The notes: generated by a model from the sequence alone, not told the origin. 64,000 nt of DNA from Paenibacillus_E sp040812395 (GCF_040812395.1 NZ_JBFNXH010000002.1:310001-374000), one strand, 5' to 3'; numbered from the stretch's first letter, positions 33,920 to 43,048 are shown. Numbers and translations: made by a program.

Positions 33920-34432
33920 ATGCGCAAAGGATCTACAACGCGTTATTATGTGTTATTGGCCGCTGCCCTCCTGTGGATGGCGGTTATTTTTTTCAAATCG
34001 GCGGAGTCGTATCAGCAGCAGAGTCTGAGACCGTTGTTATCGTCGTGGTTTCATGGTATGGAATTAACAAACAGCATACCGCATTGGGAGTTCGCTTACG
34101 ATCATGATCTGGTCTCATGGCAGGACCCCATCGGATTAATCGAATTCTTCATAAGAAAAGCAGGGCACGTTAGCGAATACGCTATTCTAGCCCTGCTCTG
34201 GTGCTTGACGCTGCTGGCGAAACCCATGAGAGTTGTCATGGCACTGGTCACCTCCTTTATCATTTCGGTGCTCTATGCGATTACGGATGAATGGCATCAA
34301 ACCTTTGTTTCAGGCAGGACCGGTCATGCGGTCGATGTTGCGATCGATACAATTGGCATGGTACTTGCCATCATTATCGTTCTCCTCGGACTCTTCATTA
34401 GATCCAAGGTTAGAAGAAGAACAAGTTTGTAA
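33920..34432 (+). CDS. VanZ-family membrane protein
   Basis: 170 residues, about five membrane segments. The VanZ signature is present: RKAGHVSEYAILALLWC and DEWHQTFVSGRTGHAVDVAID. VanZ proteins are linked to low-level teicoplanin or lipoglycopeptide tolerance and to stress survival; the reaction is unknown. GGGAG lies about 12 bases upstream. Confidence 0.88.
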   Translation: MRKGSTTRYYVLLAAALLWMAVIFFKSAESYQQQSLRPLLSSWFHGMELTNSIPHWEFAYDHDLVSWQDPIGLIEFFIRKAGHVSEYAILALLWCLTLLAKPMRVVMALVTSFIISVLYAITDEWHQTFVSGRTGHAVDVAIDTIGMVLAIIIVLLGLFIRSKVRRRTSL

Positions 34433-34556
34433 GCAGTATATACACTTTCCGTTTTTTTACCGATTTCCATTTCCACATCTCGCGTGCTTCTTTCCGAATT
34501 TCCTCTTGCTGCCATTGCATCAGCTTCTCGGACATATAGATGTCAGATGGTTGCAT
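34410..34556 (-). CDS. small hypothetical protein, 48 residues
   Basis: ATG 34556 with AGGAAGG 8 bases upstream. The product starts MQPSDIYMSEKLMQWQQEEI, is rich in Lys, Arg and Glu, and ends in a hydrophobic tail. It overlaps the VanZ tail by 23 bases, convergent. Family not recognised. Confidence 0.45.
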   Translation of the reverse strand: MQPSDIYMSEKLMQWQQEEIRKEAREMWKWKSVKKRKVYILLTNLFFF

Positions 34557-34606
34557 GCCGATCGCCTTCCTTTCTTTTCCTGTTGCTCCTAGCATACAGC
34601 TAGAAT

Positions 34607-34650
34607 AAGGGGAACAAAAAGAGTATAATTTACTTTAACTATTTCCCCTT
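34607..34650. promoter_or_regulatory. inverted repeat flanking the SgrR-like promoter
   Basis: AAGGGGAA (34607-34614) and TTCCCCTT (34643-34650) bracket the -10-like TATAAT (34624-34629). It is a candidate autoregulatory site. Confidence 0.5.
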
Positions 34651-34669
34651 TTCTTGGAAGGAAGGCAAC

Positions 34670-36490
34670 ATGCAGCTTTTAACCCATTATTTAGAGCTAA
34701 GATCTGGCTTTGAACACGGTGTGGAAAATCATCCGCAGCGCATAACACTAGAGGAATTGGCAGAAAGATTATACTGCAGTACCCGCAATGTGAAGCTGCT
34801 GCTGAAGAGAATGGCGGAGCAGGAATGGATTAGCTGGAAACCTGGACGGGGCAGAGGCAATGCGTCCGAGCTGACTTTTCACGTTTCTGCAGAAGTAATG
34901 ATATCGAAGCAAGCTATGGAGCTTGCCGCCAAAGGCGACTACAAAGGAACGATTGAACTCATTCATCATCTGGGTCATGCGGAAGGGCTGCAAGATTCAT
35001 TCATCGAGTGGTTGTTCAGCTATTTCGGTTACCGTGCAGATGAGCATGAGGAGAGGTTCAAGGATACGCTGCGCTTTCCGGTCTATCAATGGCTGGTGAG
35101 TCTGGATCCGGCGTGTTCTTTTTTTGCGTTTGACTGCCATCTGACGGGGCAAATCTTCGATACTTTGGTTTTGTATAATTCGAATACGCAAGTCGTAGAG
35201 CCGCATTTAGCCCATTATTGGGAAATCAGTGAGGATGGACTGCACTATACCTTTTATTTGCGTAAAGGTGTCCTGTTTCATCACGGTAGAGAGATGACGG
35301 CTAATGATGTCTACTACTCGTTATCTCGATTGAAGGAGCTTGGAACTGTTGCTTGTCAAGGGTGGATGGCGGAAAGCATCGAGGCGATGATCGTGCTGAA
35401 CCGTAACGCGATTGCTATCGAGTTGAAACATCCGAATGTTCTCTTCCTCCAGCAGTTGTCCCATACCTCAATGTCAATCGTACCTGAGGACATATGCAGG
35501 GATAACGAGTCTATATTTGCCAATATGCCGATTGGAACGGGACCGTTTCGCTTGGAGCGCAATGACGACTATATATGCAAGCTCCGCGCGTTCGACGACT
35601 ATTTCGGGGTCAGGCCGCATTTGGATCAAGTGGAAATTTGGCTGCTTCCGCAGGATCTGTCAGAGGTCGGTCCCAGTTGGGATATGGTTCAAGTTTTGTT
35701 AGATCAAACACATTCCAAAGTGCCCGTAGGGGCTGTGGGAAAAGAGTCGGAATGGCAGCAAATCGAACAATCGGTCACCGGATGCAGCTTGCTTACGTTT
35801 AATATGAATAAAAAAGGACCGCAGCAGCACCGGCAATTCCGCCAAGCGGTTGATTTGATTATCGACAGAGAGAAAATGATTGCTGAGCTTGGAGGTTTTC
35901 GGGAAGCGCCGGCGACCAGCTTTTTGCCAAGTGCGTCAATCGGAGCCTCACCTAATCGAGCGGATATAGACAAAGCGCAGCGCTTGTTAAAGGAGATTGG
36001 GTATAAGGGCGAAAAGCTGTGCATGTATATCTACAGCAATAATAGCGAGGACGCGGCCTGGATAGCGGAGCAGTGTATGAAAGCAGGAATAACGGTTGAT
36101 GTTGTGACCCGAAGCAAATCAGACATGATGAAGCAGGAGACGATCGCGTGTGCTGATCTTATCTTTTATCACATTTGCATGGAAAGCGATTATGATCTTC
36201 ATATTGTACAGACGCTTAAGCAAAGCAATAGCTATGTACGCGCTCATCTTAACGATAAACTACAGAGCTGGATGGATCGGGAAGTAGAGCTTCTTCTAGC
36301 GAATCCAAGTCAGCAAGAACGGATTGCCAAGCTGAATGACCTTGTTGATGTGCTGCAGGAAGAGAAATCGTTTCTATTCATTCTTCACCGTTCCCTTCAG
36401 ACAACGTATCACCACTCGATAAAAGGTGTAAGCATCAATGATCTGGGCTGGGTCGACTTTCGGAATATATGGTTTGCGCCAAGCCGCTGA
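34670..36490 (+). CDS. SgrR-like regulator (HTH plus periplasmic-binding-type domain)
   Basis: 606 residues. The N-terminal winged HTH (RITLEELAERLYCSTRNVKLLLKRM, about 25-50) is joined to an SBP_bac_5 domain (from about 165: TGQIFDTLVLYNSNTQVVEPHLAHYWE, HHGREMTANDVYYSLSR, TGPFRLERND). The layout matches E. coli SgrR, which binds a sugar-stress ligand in this domain. Cytosolic, no signal peptide. GGAAGGAAGG upstream. Target genes are unknown; no sugar transporter is adjacent. Confidence 0.9.
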   Translation: MQLLTHYLELRSGFEHGVENHPQRITLEELAERLYCSTRNVKLLLKRMAEQEWISWKPGRGRGNASELTFHVSAEVMISKQAMELAAKGDYKGTIELIHHLGHAEGLQDSFIEWLFSYFGYRADEHEERFKDTLRFPVYQWLVSLDPACSFFAFDCHLTGQIFDTLVLYNSNTQVVEPHLAHYWEISEDGLHYTFYLRKGVLFHHGREMTANDVYYSLSRLKELGTVACQGWMAESIEAMIVLNRNAIAIELKHPNVLFLQQLSHTSMSIVPEDICRDNESIFANMPIGTGPFRLERNDDYICKLRAFDDYFGVRPHLDQVEIWLLPQDLSEVGPSWDMVQVLLDQTHSKVPVGAVGKESEWQQIEQSVTGCSLLTFNMNKKGPQQHRQFRQAVDLIIDREKMIAELGGFREAPATSFLPSASIGASPNRADIDKAQRLLKEIGYKGEKLCMYIYSNNSEDAAWIAEQCMKAGITVDVVTRSKSDMMKQETIACADLIFYHICMESDYDLHIVQTLKQSNSYVRAHLNDKLQSWMDREVELLLANPSQQERIAKLNDLVDVLQEEKSFLFILHRSLQTTYHHSIKGVSINDLGWVDFRNIWFAPSR

Positions 36491-36526
36491 TAAATCCATT
36501 TGCACGCTATTTTATATGCCAAAATC

Positions 36527-36549
36527 GAAAAAACGACCCTAAGGTCGTT
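36527..36549 (-). terminator. terminator overlapping the stop of the 87-residue gene
   Basis: On the minus strand AACGACC-TTAG-GGTCGTT then TTTTCG. The stop codon (36539-36541) lies in the loop. Confidence 0.8.
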
Positions 36550-36802
36550 GCTGGCTGGACGGCTCGTAGCGACGCTCCATGGACATCCAACGGGCATTCG
36601 CGATGAAAAAGCCTACAAAAAAGAAGATGATAAGACGAATCGGTATCCATATCGGGTTCATCTCGTTAAAATTAATGAATTCAACAAGGCCGAAAAGGAC
36701 AGTAAGTCCAATGCCCCAAGGCAATAAGCCGAAAAGAATCAAGTACTTGGATCTTCCCAGTTGTTTTCTTTTGTGCCAAATCTCTTTACGCGGATCGCTC
36801 AT
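36539..36802 (-). CDS. small membrane protein, 87 residues
   Basis: Two hydrophobic helices (ILFGLLPWGIGLTVLFGLVEF and WIPIRLIIFFFVGFFIANA) between basic ends. AAGGAG lies 8 bases before the ATG. Convergent to the SgrR-like gene. Family not recognised. Confidence 0.7.
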   Translation of the reverse strand: MSDPRKEIWHKRKQLGRSKYLILFGLLPWGIGLTVLFGLVEFINFNEMNPIWIPIRLIIFFFVGFFIANARWMSMERRYEPSSQQRP

Positions 36803-36986
36803 GCGGAATCTCCTTCAAATTTTTCGCGCCAATTAAACAGGCAACGTAGGATCAGTTTTTCATTTCATTATAGCATTGGATATGAAAAATAACGACTGAC
36901 TCGCTAGAAGGATGACCAATGCATGTAAAATATGGTAGTATAGGGGAGGCAGAGCGACATACTGAGAGATTGAAGGAGGATTCAAC

Positions 36987-37652
36987 TTGCTTACCAAGCT
37001 GCTTGCATTTGGATTGCTATGGCGCCTTACAGGCAATCCGTTTATTGCCCTTATTATTTTACTTGTCATCCTGTATGTATTGGATCGCAGATTTGTAGGG
37101 TTAACGCCAAATATATTTAGACCGTTTCAACTGAGCCGCAAGGCCTCAAGGCTTCGCCAGGATCTGCACGCTAACCCCCATAACACCTCAGCCAAGCTGG
37201 AGCTTGCAAGAATTCTGATTGAGCGCAAAAAATACAGCGAAGCGCTGCCATACTTGGAGCAATCGCTGAATATGATGCAGGATTCGGCAGATGTGCATTA
37301 TGAAATCGGCTTATGCTGCTTGAAATTAGGGGATTTGCCAAGAGGCGAGAGCTTTATGCTCAAAGCGATCGAGCTGAATCCCAGGGTCAAATATGGCGAG
37401 CCGTATTTACGGCTCGGTGAAGCGTTAGCCGCTGTTTCGGCAGAGAAAGCGGTAACGTATATGGAGCAGTTTCGCGATGTGCATTCTTCATCGGTTGAAG
37501 CTTACTATCGTCTTGGCCAGCTGTATCAGCAGCTTGGTCGCGGCGAAGAGGCTAAGCGCGCTTATCGTGAAGCGCTGGACATCCATCGCGGCTTGCCCCG
37601 TTACAGCCGCAGACAGCAGCGTCGCTGGGCATTGTTAGCGCGGTTTAAATGA
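36987..37652 (+). CDS. membrane-anchored TPR protein
   Basis: 221 residues from TTG 36987, with AAGGAGGA 7 bases upstream. An N-terminal hydrophobic helix (NPFIALIILLVILYVL) precedes tetratricopeptide repeats (LELARILIERKKYSEALPYL, VHYEIGLCCLKLGDLPRGES, EAYYRLGQLYQQLGRGEEA). TPRs mediate protein contacts; partner unknown. It ends at a bidirectional terminator. Confidence 0.8.
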   Translation: MLTKLLAFGLLWRLTGNPFIALIILLVILYVLDRRFVGLTPNIFRPFQLSRKASRLRQDLHANPHNTSAKLELARILIERKKYSEALPYLEQSLNMMQDSADVHYEIGLCCLKLGDLPRGESFMLKAIELNPRVKYGEPYLRLGEALAAVSAEKAVTYMEQFRDVHSSSVEAYYRLGQLYQQLGRGEEAKRAYREALDIHRGLPRYSRRQQRRWALLARFK

Positions 37653-37697
37653 AAAAAGGCAAAGCTCCGTTTAAAAAGCGGCTGCTTTGCCTTTTTT
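37652..37697. terminator. bidirectional terminator
   Basis: AAAAAAGGCAAAG and CTTTGCCTTTTTT separate the convergent TPR and acyltransferase genes. Confidence 0.88.
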
Positions 37698-38735
37698 CTT
37701 AGCGCTGCGATAGAGCATGACCAGCAGCCAGGAGCCGAACAGCCCGAAGGGGATCGAAGAAGCAGTGTGCAGATCGTACAGCATGAGCTGTTCCTGAACG
37801 GGCTTGAGGCGATCCCACAGCGTTAAGAGGGCAGGGTGAACGAGATAGATGCCGAACGAGGCGGCGCCTAAGCCCGTCATTGCCGCTCTGAGGGGAGAGC
37901 TCTTCTTGAATATCCGCTGTCCCCACTCGACAAGGCAAAGCGCGGCAGCGAAACAGTAGAGGAGCAGAGCCAGCTCGAACCACGTATTTTCTAAGGCTAT
38001 GAGTCTGTACTGGTGCAGCAGCAGCATGCCGACAAAGGAGACCCCGCCTAGGATAAGCACTAACCAGATCCATAGCTTATTTCTGCTTGTCCATGCAATC
38101 ATCGAAGCATAGTGAATGCCGATGAAAGCCCCGAACGCAAAGAGTGCGGAGTAGCTGGCAAACAGGGAAGCGTACTCCGGTATGGGAAACAACCAATGAT
38201 TGATGCAGTATGAAGCTGCCTGGATACTGAGCCCTAGTGGAATCAAACCTTGCCTGAGCCATCGAAATTTGCGGACAGCCGTCATGACAATTGGAAACAA
38301 GAGATAGAACTGCACGATAATGACCATATAATAGAGATGGTAGCTCGCATTGCCGGACAAGAGCAATTTGAATAAATAAAAGGCGTCCAGGTCGATTCTG
38401 CCATGGAACATGAGCTGATTATAGAAATAATAGAAAACGGACCACAGCAAGTAGGGAATGAGAATGCGCCGCAACCTTTTCGCCCAAAAAACGAATGAGG
38501 TTCGTGGCTCCCAATGATCGTAATAGTTATAGAAGAGTACGACGCCGCTGATCCATATAAACACGGGAACCGTAAACAAGCAAGCGCGGTTGAGGGTGAA
38601 AAAGATGGCTTGCGAGGCGCTTCCCACAGTGAGTAAAGTGGCTGTGGACGTGCCATGGATCAAGAGAACAGCCAGGATGGCAATGGCTCTTACGAAGTCA
38701 ATTTCCGGTATTTTGGGACGTTTCTGCACAATCAT
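37671..38735 (-). CDS. membrane acyltransferase (acyltransferase 3 family)
   Basis: 354 residues, about ten membrane segments. The family start IPEIDFVRAIAILAVLLIHG holds the catalytic His region, and RLRRILIPYLLWSVFYY the conserved Arg. Such enzymes O-acylate sugars, peptidoglycan or exopolysaccharide at the membrane; substrate unknown. AAAGGAG 6 bases upstream. Confidence 0.87.
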   Translation of the reverse strand: MIVQKRPKIPEIDFVRAIAILAVLLIHGTSTATLLTVGSASQAIFFTLNRACLFTVPVFIWISGVVLFYNYYDHWEPRTSFVFWAKRLRRILIPYLLWSVFYYFYNQLMFHGRIDLDAFYLFKLLLSGNASYHLYYMVIIVQFYLLFPIVMTAVRKFRWLRQGLIPLGLSIQAASYCINHWLFPIPEYASLFASYSALFAFGAFIGIHYASMIAWTSRNKLWIWLVLILGGVSFVGMLLLHQYRLIALENTWFELALLLYCFAAALCLVEWGQRIFKKSSPLRAAMTGLGAASFGIYLVHPALLTLWDRLKPVQEQLMLYDLHTASSIPFGLFGSWLLVMLYRSAKKKGKAAAF

Positions 38736-38882
38736 TCTTCTCCTTTTTCATTCGTCCACTTTATCATGAATGATAGGAGAGAACAATAGAGCTGCTAGAG
38801 CGCGGCATGCTTGACGCTCCCATGTCATAGCGATAAACTGGTTAGGAGAATGAATGAAGAGTAAATCAAGAGGGTGACTGAC

Positions 38883-38990
38883 GTGAGTTATGAGTATGTG
38901 ATGCAGGCAGTTTTGCTGATTTTTTTGGTCATCGTGACGTTCTTTGCCATGATGATATGGACGAAATGGAGAAAAAGAGGACGGAGATAG
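38883..38990 (+). CDS. single-span membrane peptide, 35 residues
   Basis: GTG start, with AGAGGGTGA upstream. The product MSYEYVMQAVLLIFLVIV continues to a basic tail WTKWRKRGRR: one membrane helix and positive-inside end. It ends 4 bases before the DUF86 gene, so the two are likely co-translated. Family not recognised. Confidence 0.6.
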   Translation: MSYEYVMQAVLLIFLVIVTFFAMMIWTKWRKRGRR

Positions 38991-38994
38991 CCCC

Positions 38995-39426
38995 ATGTAT
39001 TTTATTAATCATGAGCAAATCGATCAAAGAATTCAGTTTCTGGATGAATTGGCACTTTCGTGTAAGCAGCTTGAGGAGCACTGGGGTCAGGGCGATTCCG
39101 CGCTCATTCAGCAGATGGCTCAGGAAAGAGTGCTTCATCTTGGGATTGAAACAGTTACCGATGTTGGCAGCTTATTAATCGATGCTTTTATTTTAAGAGA
39201 CGCTAGCAGTTATGAGGATATTGTCGAAATTGTGCACGGAGAGGGCGCCTACTCGGAAACATTGACGGAGACCTTACTTCAGCTTGTGAGGCTGCGCAAG
39301 CCGCTCGTTCAGGAGTTCGTAAGCTGGAATCGCACGGAGCTGCATCCCCTGATTTCTAAGCTTCCTGCTGCTTTCCAAGAGTTTGCTGGCAGTGTAAGAG
39401 CATTCATTAAGAAGGAAATGGAATAA
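38995..39426 (+). CDS. DUF86 (HepT-like/YutE-type) protein
   Basis: 143 residues, all helical. ERVLHLGIETVTDVGSLLIDAF and YSETLTETLLQLVRLRKPLVQEF match the HepT/DUF86 fold and B. subtilis YutE. HepT toxins carry a catalytic Rx4-6H motif; here the corresponding RLRKPLVQEF lacks the His. There is no MntA-type antitoxin beside it. It is probably a non-toxic relative of unknown role. Confidence 0.8.
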   Translation: MYFINHEQIDQRIQFLDELALSCKQLEEHWGQGDSALIQQMAQERVLHLGIETVTDVGSLLIDAFILRDASSYEDIVEIVHGEGAYSETLTETLLQLVRLRKPLVQEFVSWNRTELHPLISKLPAAFQEFAGSVRAFIKKEME

Positions 39427-39510
39427 CATACATAGTTGTTGTTTAATTTACTTATTCTATCGGATGCTGTAAAATGAGACTAAATGACAGTTCCGAGGGT
39501 AGGTGAGCTT

Positions 39511-40140
39511 ATGATTCATGAACTTGAGATGTCCACGCGTAAAGTGATCCTTTCCATGCTCAAAACACAAGGGCCTCTAAGTGTCCATGACATGTCGAAG
39601 CAGCTCGGAATTACGGAAATGGCGGTAAGACGCCACATTAACACACTCGAGAAGGATGGCATGCTGGATGCTACTCTGGTTCGCCAAGCGATGGGCAGAC
39701 CTTCAAATGCCTATTCATTGACACCTTTGGCGGATGAATTGTTCCCCAAAAAATACATGCAGCTGACGATGGATTTGCTGGGAGAGCTGCTGGAAGACGA
39801 AGGACATGAGAAGATCGATCACCTGTTTGAGCGTAGGCAAGAGAAGCTGGAACTCCGGTATCAATCTCGAATGAAAGCGAGAAATCTGGAGGAGCGCGTG
39901 GCTGAACTGGCGCAAATTCAGAACGAGAATGGCTACATGGTGGAGTGGTCGCAGCTGGGAGAAGGTGAGTATATCCTGAGCGAGCACAACTGCCCGATCA
40001 CACAGGTGGCCAATTTGTTCCAGCAAGCGTGCAATTGTGAGTTAACATTGTTTCAAAATTTGCTTGATGCGCACGTGGACCGGACGGAATGTCTGGCCAA
40101 GGGCGGCAACAAATGCGTATATAGGATCAGTCAAAAATAG
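39511..40140 (+). CDS. winged-HTH regulator with C-terminal cysteine cluster (SufR-like)
   Basis: 209 residues. AGGTGAG 4-8 bases upstream fixes ATG 39511. HTH: LSVHDMSKQLGITEMAVRRHINTLEKDGML and MGRPSNAYSL. The C-terminus has CPITQVANLFQQACNCE and ECLAKGGNKC, a spacing resembling the Fe-S ligands of SufR-type regulators (first gap 12 residues). It may sense Fe-S or redox state. Monocistronic, with a terminator right after. Confidence 0.82.
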   Translation: MIHELEMSTRKVILSMLKTQGPLSVHDMSKQLGITEMAVRRHINTLEKDGMLDATLVRQAMGRPSNAYSLTPLADELFPKKYMQLTMDLLGELLEDEGHEKIDHLFERRQEKLELRYQSRMKARNLEERVAELAQIQNENGYMVEWSQLGEGEYILSEHNCPITQVANLFQQACNCELTLFQNLLDAHVDRTECLAKGGNKCVYRISQK

Positions 40141-40184
40141 CCATCTTCCGCAGGTTCTTCCTGGGGGAGATGGCTTATTTTTTT
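40139..40184 (+). terminator. terminator of the SufR-like gene
   Basis: AGCCATCT...AGG and CCT...AGATGGCT followed by TATTTTTTT; it begins within the stop codon. Confidence 0.85.
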
Positions 40185-40202
40185 ACAAGGGAGCGAGATC
40201 TC

Positions 40203-40835
40203 CTATTTGGAAGCCGCGAGAAGTCGAGCCGCTTTGTCGGTGATCCATTCAAAGCGCCCTGCTTCGATTTCTTTCACATTAATTAAGGAGCCGCCAATAC
40301 CTAGTCCGTAGCAGCCAATGTCTAGGAATTGCTTGATGTTCTCTTCCGTTACGCCGCCTACGGCCATCATCGGGATGTGGTCTAGCGGGCCCATCAGTTC
40401 CTTGATGAAGGCGATGCCCAGACTCGCGCTTGGGAATACTTTGACCGCAGTCGCTCCAGCTTTCCAGGCTTTGACGATCTCCGTTGGGGTCATTGCCCCA
40501 GGGAAGATCGGAATGCCTTCGCTTTTCGCCCAGCGGATGACCTCCTCGTCCATGTTTGGCGTGACCAGAAAAGCAGCGCCGGCTTCCACGGCTTTCTTCG
40601 CATCGTCCAGATCCAGAACGGTACCGGCACCAATATACATTTGATCAGCGAATTGGCTCTGCAGTTCACTAATCATTCGCAGTGCGCCGGGCGTGTTCAG
40701 GGTCACTTCCATCACGGTTATACCGCCTTGGTGAAGCGCTTGAGCGACAGATGCGATATGTGTTTCTTTAACGCCACGGACAATAGCTACAATGCGCGTG
40801 CGCTCGATTTCTTTAAGTCCTTGTTCACGGTTCAT
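40203..40835 (-). CDS. eda: 2-keto-3-deoxy-6-phosphogluconate/4-hydroxy-2-oxoglutarate aldolase
   Basis: 210 residues from ATG 40835 (GGAGG upstream). The class I aldolase barrel has VMEVTLNTPGA (catalytic Glu), IGAGTVLD, FLVTPNMDEEV and the Schiff-base Lys in AVKVFPSASLG. It splits KDPG into pyruvate and glyceraldehyde-3-phosphate. No kdgK or uronate genes are adjacent, so it is a stand-alone copy. Confidence 0.93.
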   Translation of the reverse strand: MNREQGLKEIERTRIVAIVRGVKETHIASVAQALHQGGITVMEVTLNTPGALRMISELQSQFADQMYIGAGTVLDLDDAKKAVEAGAAFLVTPNMDEEVIRWAKSEGIPIFPGAMTPTEIVKAWKAGATAVKVFPSASLGIAFIKELMGPLDHIPMMAVGGVTEENIKQFLDIGCYGLGIGGSLINVKEIEAGRFEWITDKAARLLAASK

Positions 40836-41022
40836 GATAGCCTCCACAGTTTCAAATCATCATTTTGATTTTCATTATGACAGGTCCTCGAAATTTTTCC
40901 ACCCTTTTTGTGTCAAGACGAGCCGCAGCTACTTATACTGTACTAATTCATAGGCATTCGTCTAGAAGAAGTTAGAAAAAGAAGCCATCAGCCCAGGCGT
41001 GAAACCGAAGGAGGTGCCGGTC

Positions 41023-41481
41023 ATGACATGGATGGAGCTTAGCGCGGTCAGCGCTGCTTGCGCATTTATCGTGCTTGTCGTCTTTACTGTACGTTTGTTA
41101 ATTGCGGTGAAGCATTCACTGCGTCAAATGAATGAAGCGATTGCGTTAACATCGCATAGCGTCGTACAAACGGCTAAGATGACAGAGCAGCTGTTGGAGC
41201 GCGTAGAAGGCCTCACAGAGGACGTGCACACACAGGTGCGGGTGCTAGAGCCCTGTTTTCACTCTGTAGAGCAGGCAGGAGCAGCTATAGGGGATGTCGC
41301 TTCTGTTCTTCGCAAGGCGGCAAAGGTACTCCATCAATCGATTCAGGGTGCGGAAAAGACCGTGCATACCCATCAGAAACGATTGCAGGATGCCATGGAA
41401 TGGGCAACGACCGGGTTCGAACTGTGGCAAAGATGGCAGGCTCACAAGAATGCCAAATCAGACACCAAAGGGTCTGATTGA
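41023..41481 (+). CDS. ytxG: DUF948 protein (YtxG-like)
   Basis: 152 residues. One N-terminal helix in the membrane (SAVSAACAFIVLVVFTVRLL), then a long amphipathic coiled-coil-like region. AAGGAGGTG 6 bases upstream fixes ATG 41023. The next gene, 24 bases on, encodes a YtxH-type protein; the ytxG-ytxH pair is a general-stress operon in B. subtilis. Molecular role unknown. Confidence 0.85.
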   Translation: MTWMELSAVSAACAFIVLVVFTVRLLIAVKHSLRQMNEAIALTSHSVVQTAKMTEQLLERVEGLTEDVHTQVRVLEPCFHSVEQAGAAIGDVASVLRKAAKVLHQSIQGAEKTVHTHQKRLQDAMEWATTGFELWQRWQAHKNAKSDTKGSD

Positions 41482-41505
41482 TTATCTCTAAAGGAGTGGA
41501 TTCAT

Positions 41506-41865
41506 ATGTCCAATCAAACAAAAGGGAAAGATCTTCTTATTGGAGCGATTATCGGAGGTGTTTTGGGAGCGGCAACAGCGCTATTGTTTGCGCCAAAATC
41601 AGGGCGCGAGCTGCGAAGCGACATCGCTGAGGGGGCGCAAGCCGTAAGTGATAAAACTTTGCAAATCGCAGGCGCTGTCACGCAAAAAACGCAGGATGTC
41701 GCGAAAACAGTAAGCACCCAAACTTCCGAATTGGTTGGCAAAGCGAAAGATACGGCTTCTAGCGTAGTTGAAACGGTTCGTTCCTGGAAAAAAGGCGACG
41801 AGTCGATCGATCAACTGGAAGCTTCTGAAGCGGCTGAAGATCTGGTTATTATCGGAAATCGCTAA
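41506..41865 (+). CDS. ytxH: YtxH-domain stress protein
   Basis: 119 residues. The YtxH signature is KDLLIGAIIGGVLGAATALLFAPKSGRELR (start and end of the block), a glycine-rich membrane helix followed by a helical tail with repeated T-Q-K heptads like a LEA protein. AAAGGAGTGG upstream. Forms an operon with the DUF948 gene. Confidence 0.9.
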   Translation: MSNQTKGKDLLIGAIIGGVLGAATALLFAPKSGRELRSDIAEGAQAVSDKTLQIAGAVTQKTQDVAKTVSTQTSELVGKAKDTASSVVETVRSWKKGDESIDQLEASEAAEDLVIIGNR

Positions 41866-41888
41866 GTCTAATTCATATCGATAATAAG

Positions 41889-41929
41889 AAACGCAAGCTT
41901 CTCGGAGGTATCGAGAAGCTTGCGTTTTT
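41889..41929. terminator. bidirectional terminator after ytxH
   Basis: AAACGCAAGCTTCTCG (41889-41904) and its exact complement (41912-41927): a 16-bp perfect stem, loop GAGGTAT, then T-run. Confidence 0.95.
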
Positions 41930-41932
41930 CAA

Positions 41933-43048
41933 TCACCACTTGGACGGGTCGATTTTACGAATATCGAGCCCTTCCCAAATATTTTTGATCTTGGCGGTTT
42001 CCGGGTGGTCGAAGACAAGCCAAGCTGTGGGCAGATAACGTTCGCCCCATTCGCTGGAAGGCTTGTTGACGATCTCGTTGTTGTGAACGAGAACTGTCGA
42101 GGCGCCTCCGTCCAAATTGGCTGCTGTCACGGCGCCATGAGCAAGGAAGATCTGCTGCACATCATAGAGTGTGGCCCCAATGCTATGTTTCTGTCTGCCG
42201 TCGATGATGCAGAAAAGGATCGAGCCATCTTTTGTTTGCGCCATGCTGGTGCGGGGAGCGATGCCCCAGCCGTCGGCCTGGCTCTTGATCTGGCCGACAC
42301 CGTTCACGATAAAGCGCGGAGAGAACGATACCGCTTCCTGAACGCCCATGTCCACAAGCTCGGAAACTTTGTACTTGCCCGCGATCATACGTCCCTCTTT
42401 ATCAATACCGACTACTTGGACGCTGCCATTCATGCCCTTGTCGTTATAAAAAATTTTGCCTCCGGAGATGACGACACCTTCAGGCTGAAAGCCGTTCCCT
42501 TCCCAGTTCGGATCGATAAATCCGCCGCCATTCACACCGAGAATCGCACCGGTCCGTTTCACCATGGAGGAGACCTTCTCTCCTTTACCGGCTTTCTCCG
42601 GTACAGCGATTCTGATTTTTTTAGGATCCGAAATCGTAACCAAGTAGCCCTTGAAGTTCGTGCCGGAGATGGGATCGATTTTGACGAGTTCTTTTTTCGC
42701 TTGGGCTTGTACGGAAGACTTTTTTTCAATCTCCACTAACCCTTTGTCTTTCTCAACGCCCATTTCATCAAACTTTTTCCAATATGCTTCTACACGTTTC
42801 TGCAATTCCTCTGAACCTATCAAGTATTTGGCCCAATCGCGATGTTGGGTTGCTATGATGGTATCGGCCATCATCAGTCTCAGATTCGTTCCGGATGAAG
42901 TCAGGAAAAACCAGCATAAGGATAACAAAGCTAGCAGCGTAAACATAAGAATCGAAACGAGTACGAAACGCATGCCAGCGGATTTTTTCCGCTTTGCTTT
43001 GAAGTTTTGACGAGGAGGCAGTTGAGAAGCAGTTTGCTGTGAAGCCAT
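41933..43048 (-). CDS. phosphodiester glycosidase family (NAGPA-domain) membrane protein
   Basis: 371 residues. An N-terminal transmembrane helix (FVLVSILMFTLLALLSLCWFF) and an extracellular NAGPA domain: ILGVNGGGFIDPN, QPEGVVISGG, SPRFIVNG, RTSMAQTKDG and ANLDGGASTVLV. Known members cleave GlcNAc phosphodiesters or act on teichoic or exopolysaccharide linkages. The start is uncertain (ATG 43048 or TTG 43072). Convergent to ytxGH. Confidence 0.87.
   Translation of the reverse strand: MASQQTASQLPPRQNFKAKRKKSAGMRFVLVSILMFTLLALLSLCWFFLTSSGTNLRLMMADTIIATQHRDWAKYLIGSEELQKRVEAYWKKFDEMGVEKDKGLVEIEKKSSVQAQAKKELVKIDPISGTNFKGYLVTISDPKKIRIAVPEKAGKGEKVSSMVKRTGAILGVNGGGFIDPNWEGNGFQPEGVVISGGKIFYNDKGMNGSVQVVGIDKEGRMIAGKYKVSELVDMGVQEAVSFSPRFIVNGVGQIKSQADGWGIAPRTSMAQTKDGSILFCIIDGRQKHSIGATLYDVQQIFLAHGAVTAANLDGGASTVLVHNNEIVNKPSSEWGERYLPTAWLVFDHPETAKIKNIWEGLDIRKIDPSKW

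Noticed and set aside
38883..39426. A HepT/MntA-type toxin-antitoxin pair
   Set aside because: The upstream partner is a one-helix peptide, not a nucleotidyltransferase, and the HepT histidine is missing.
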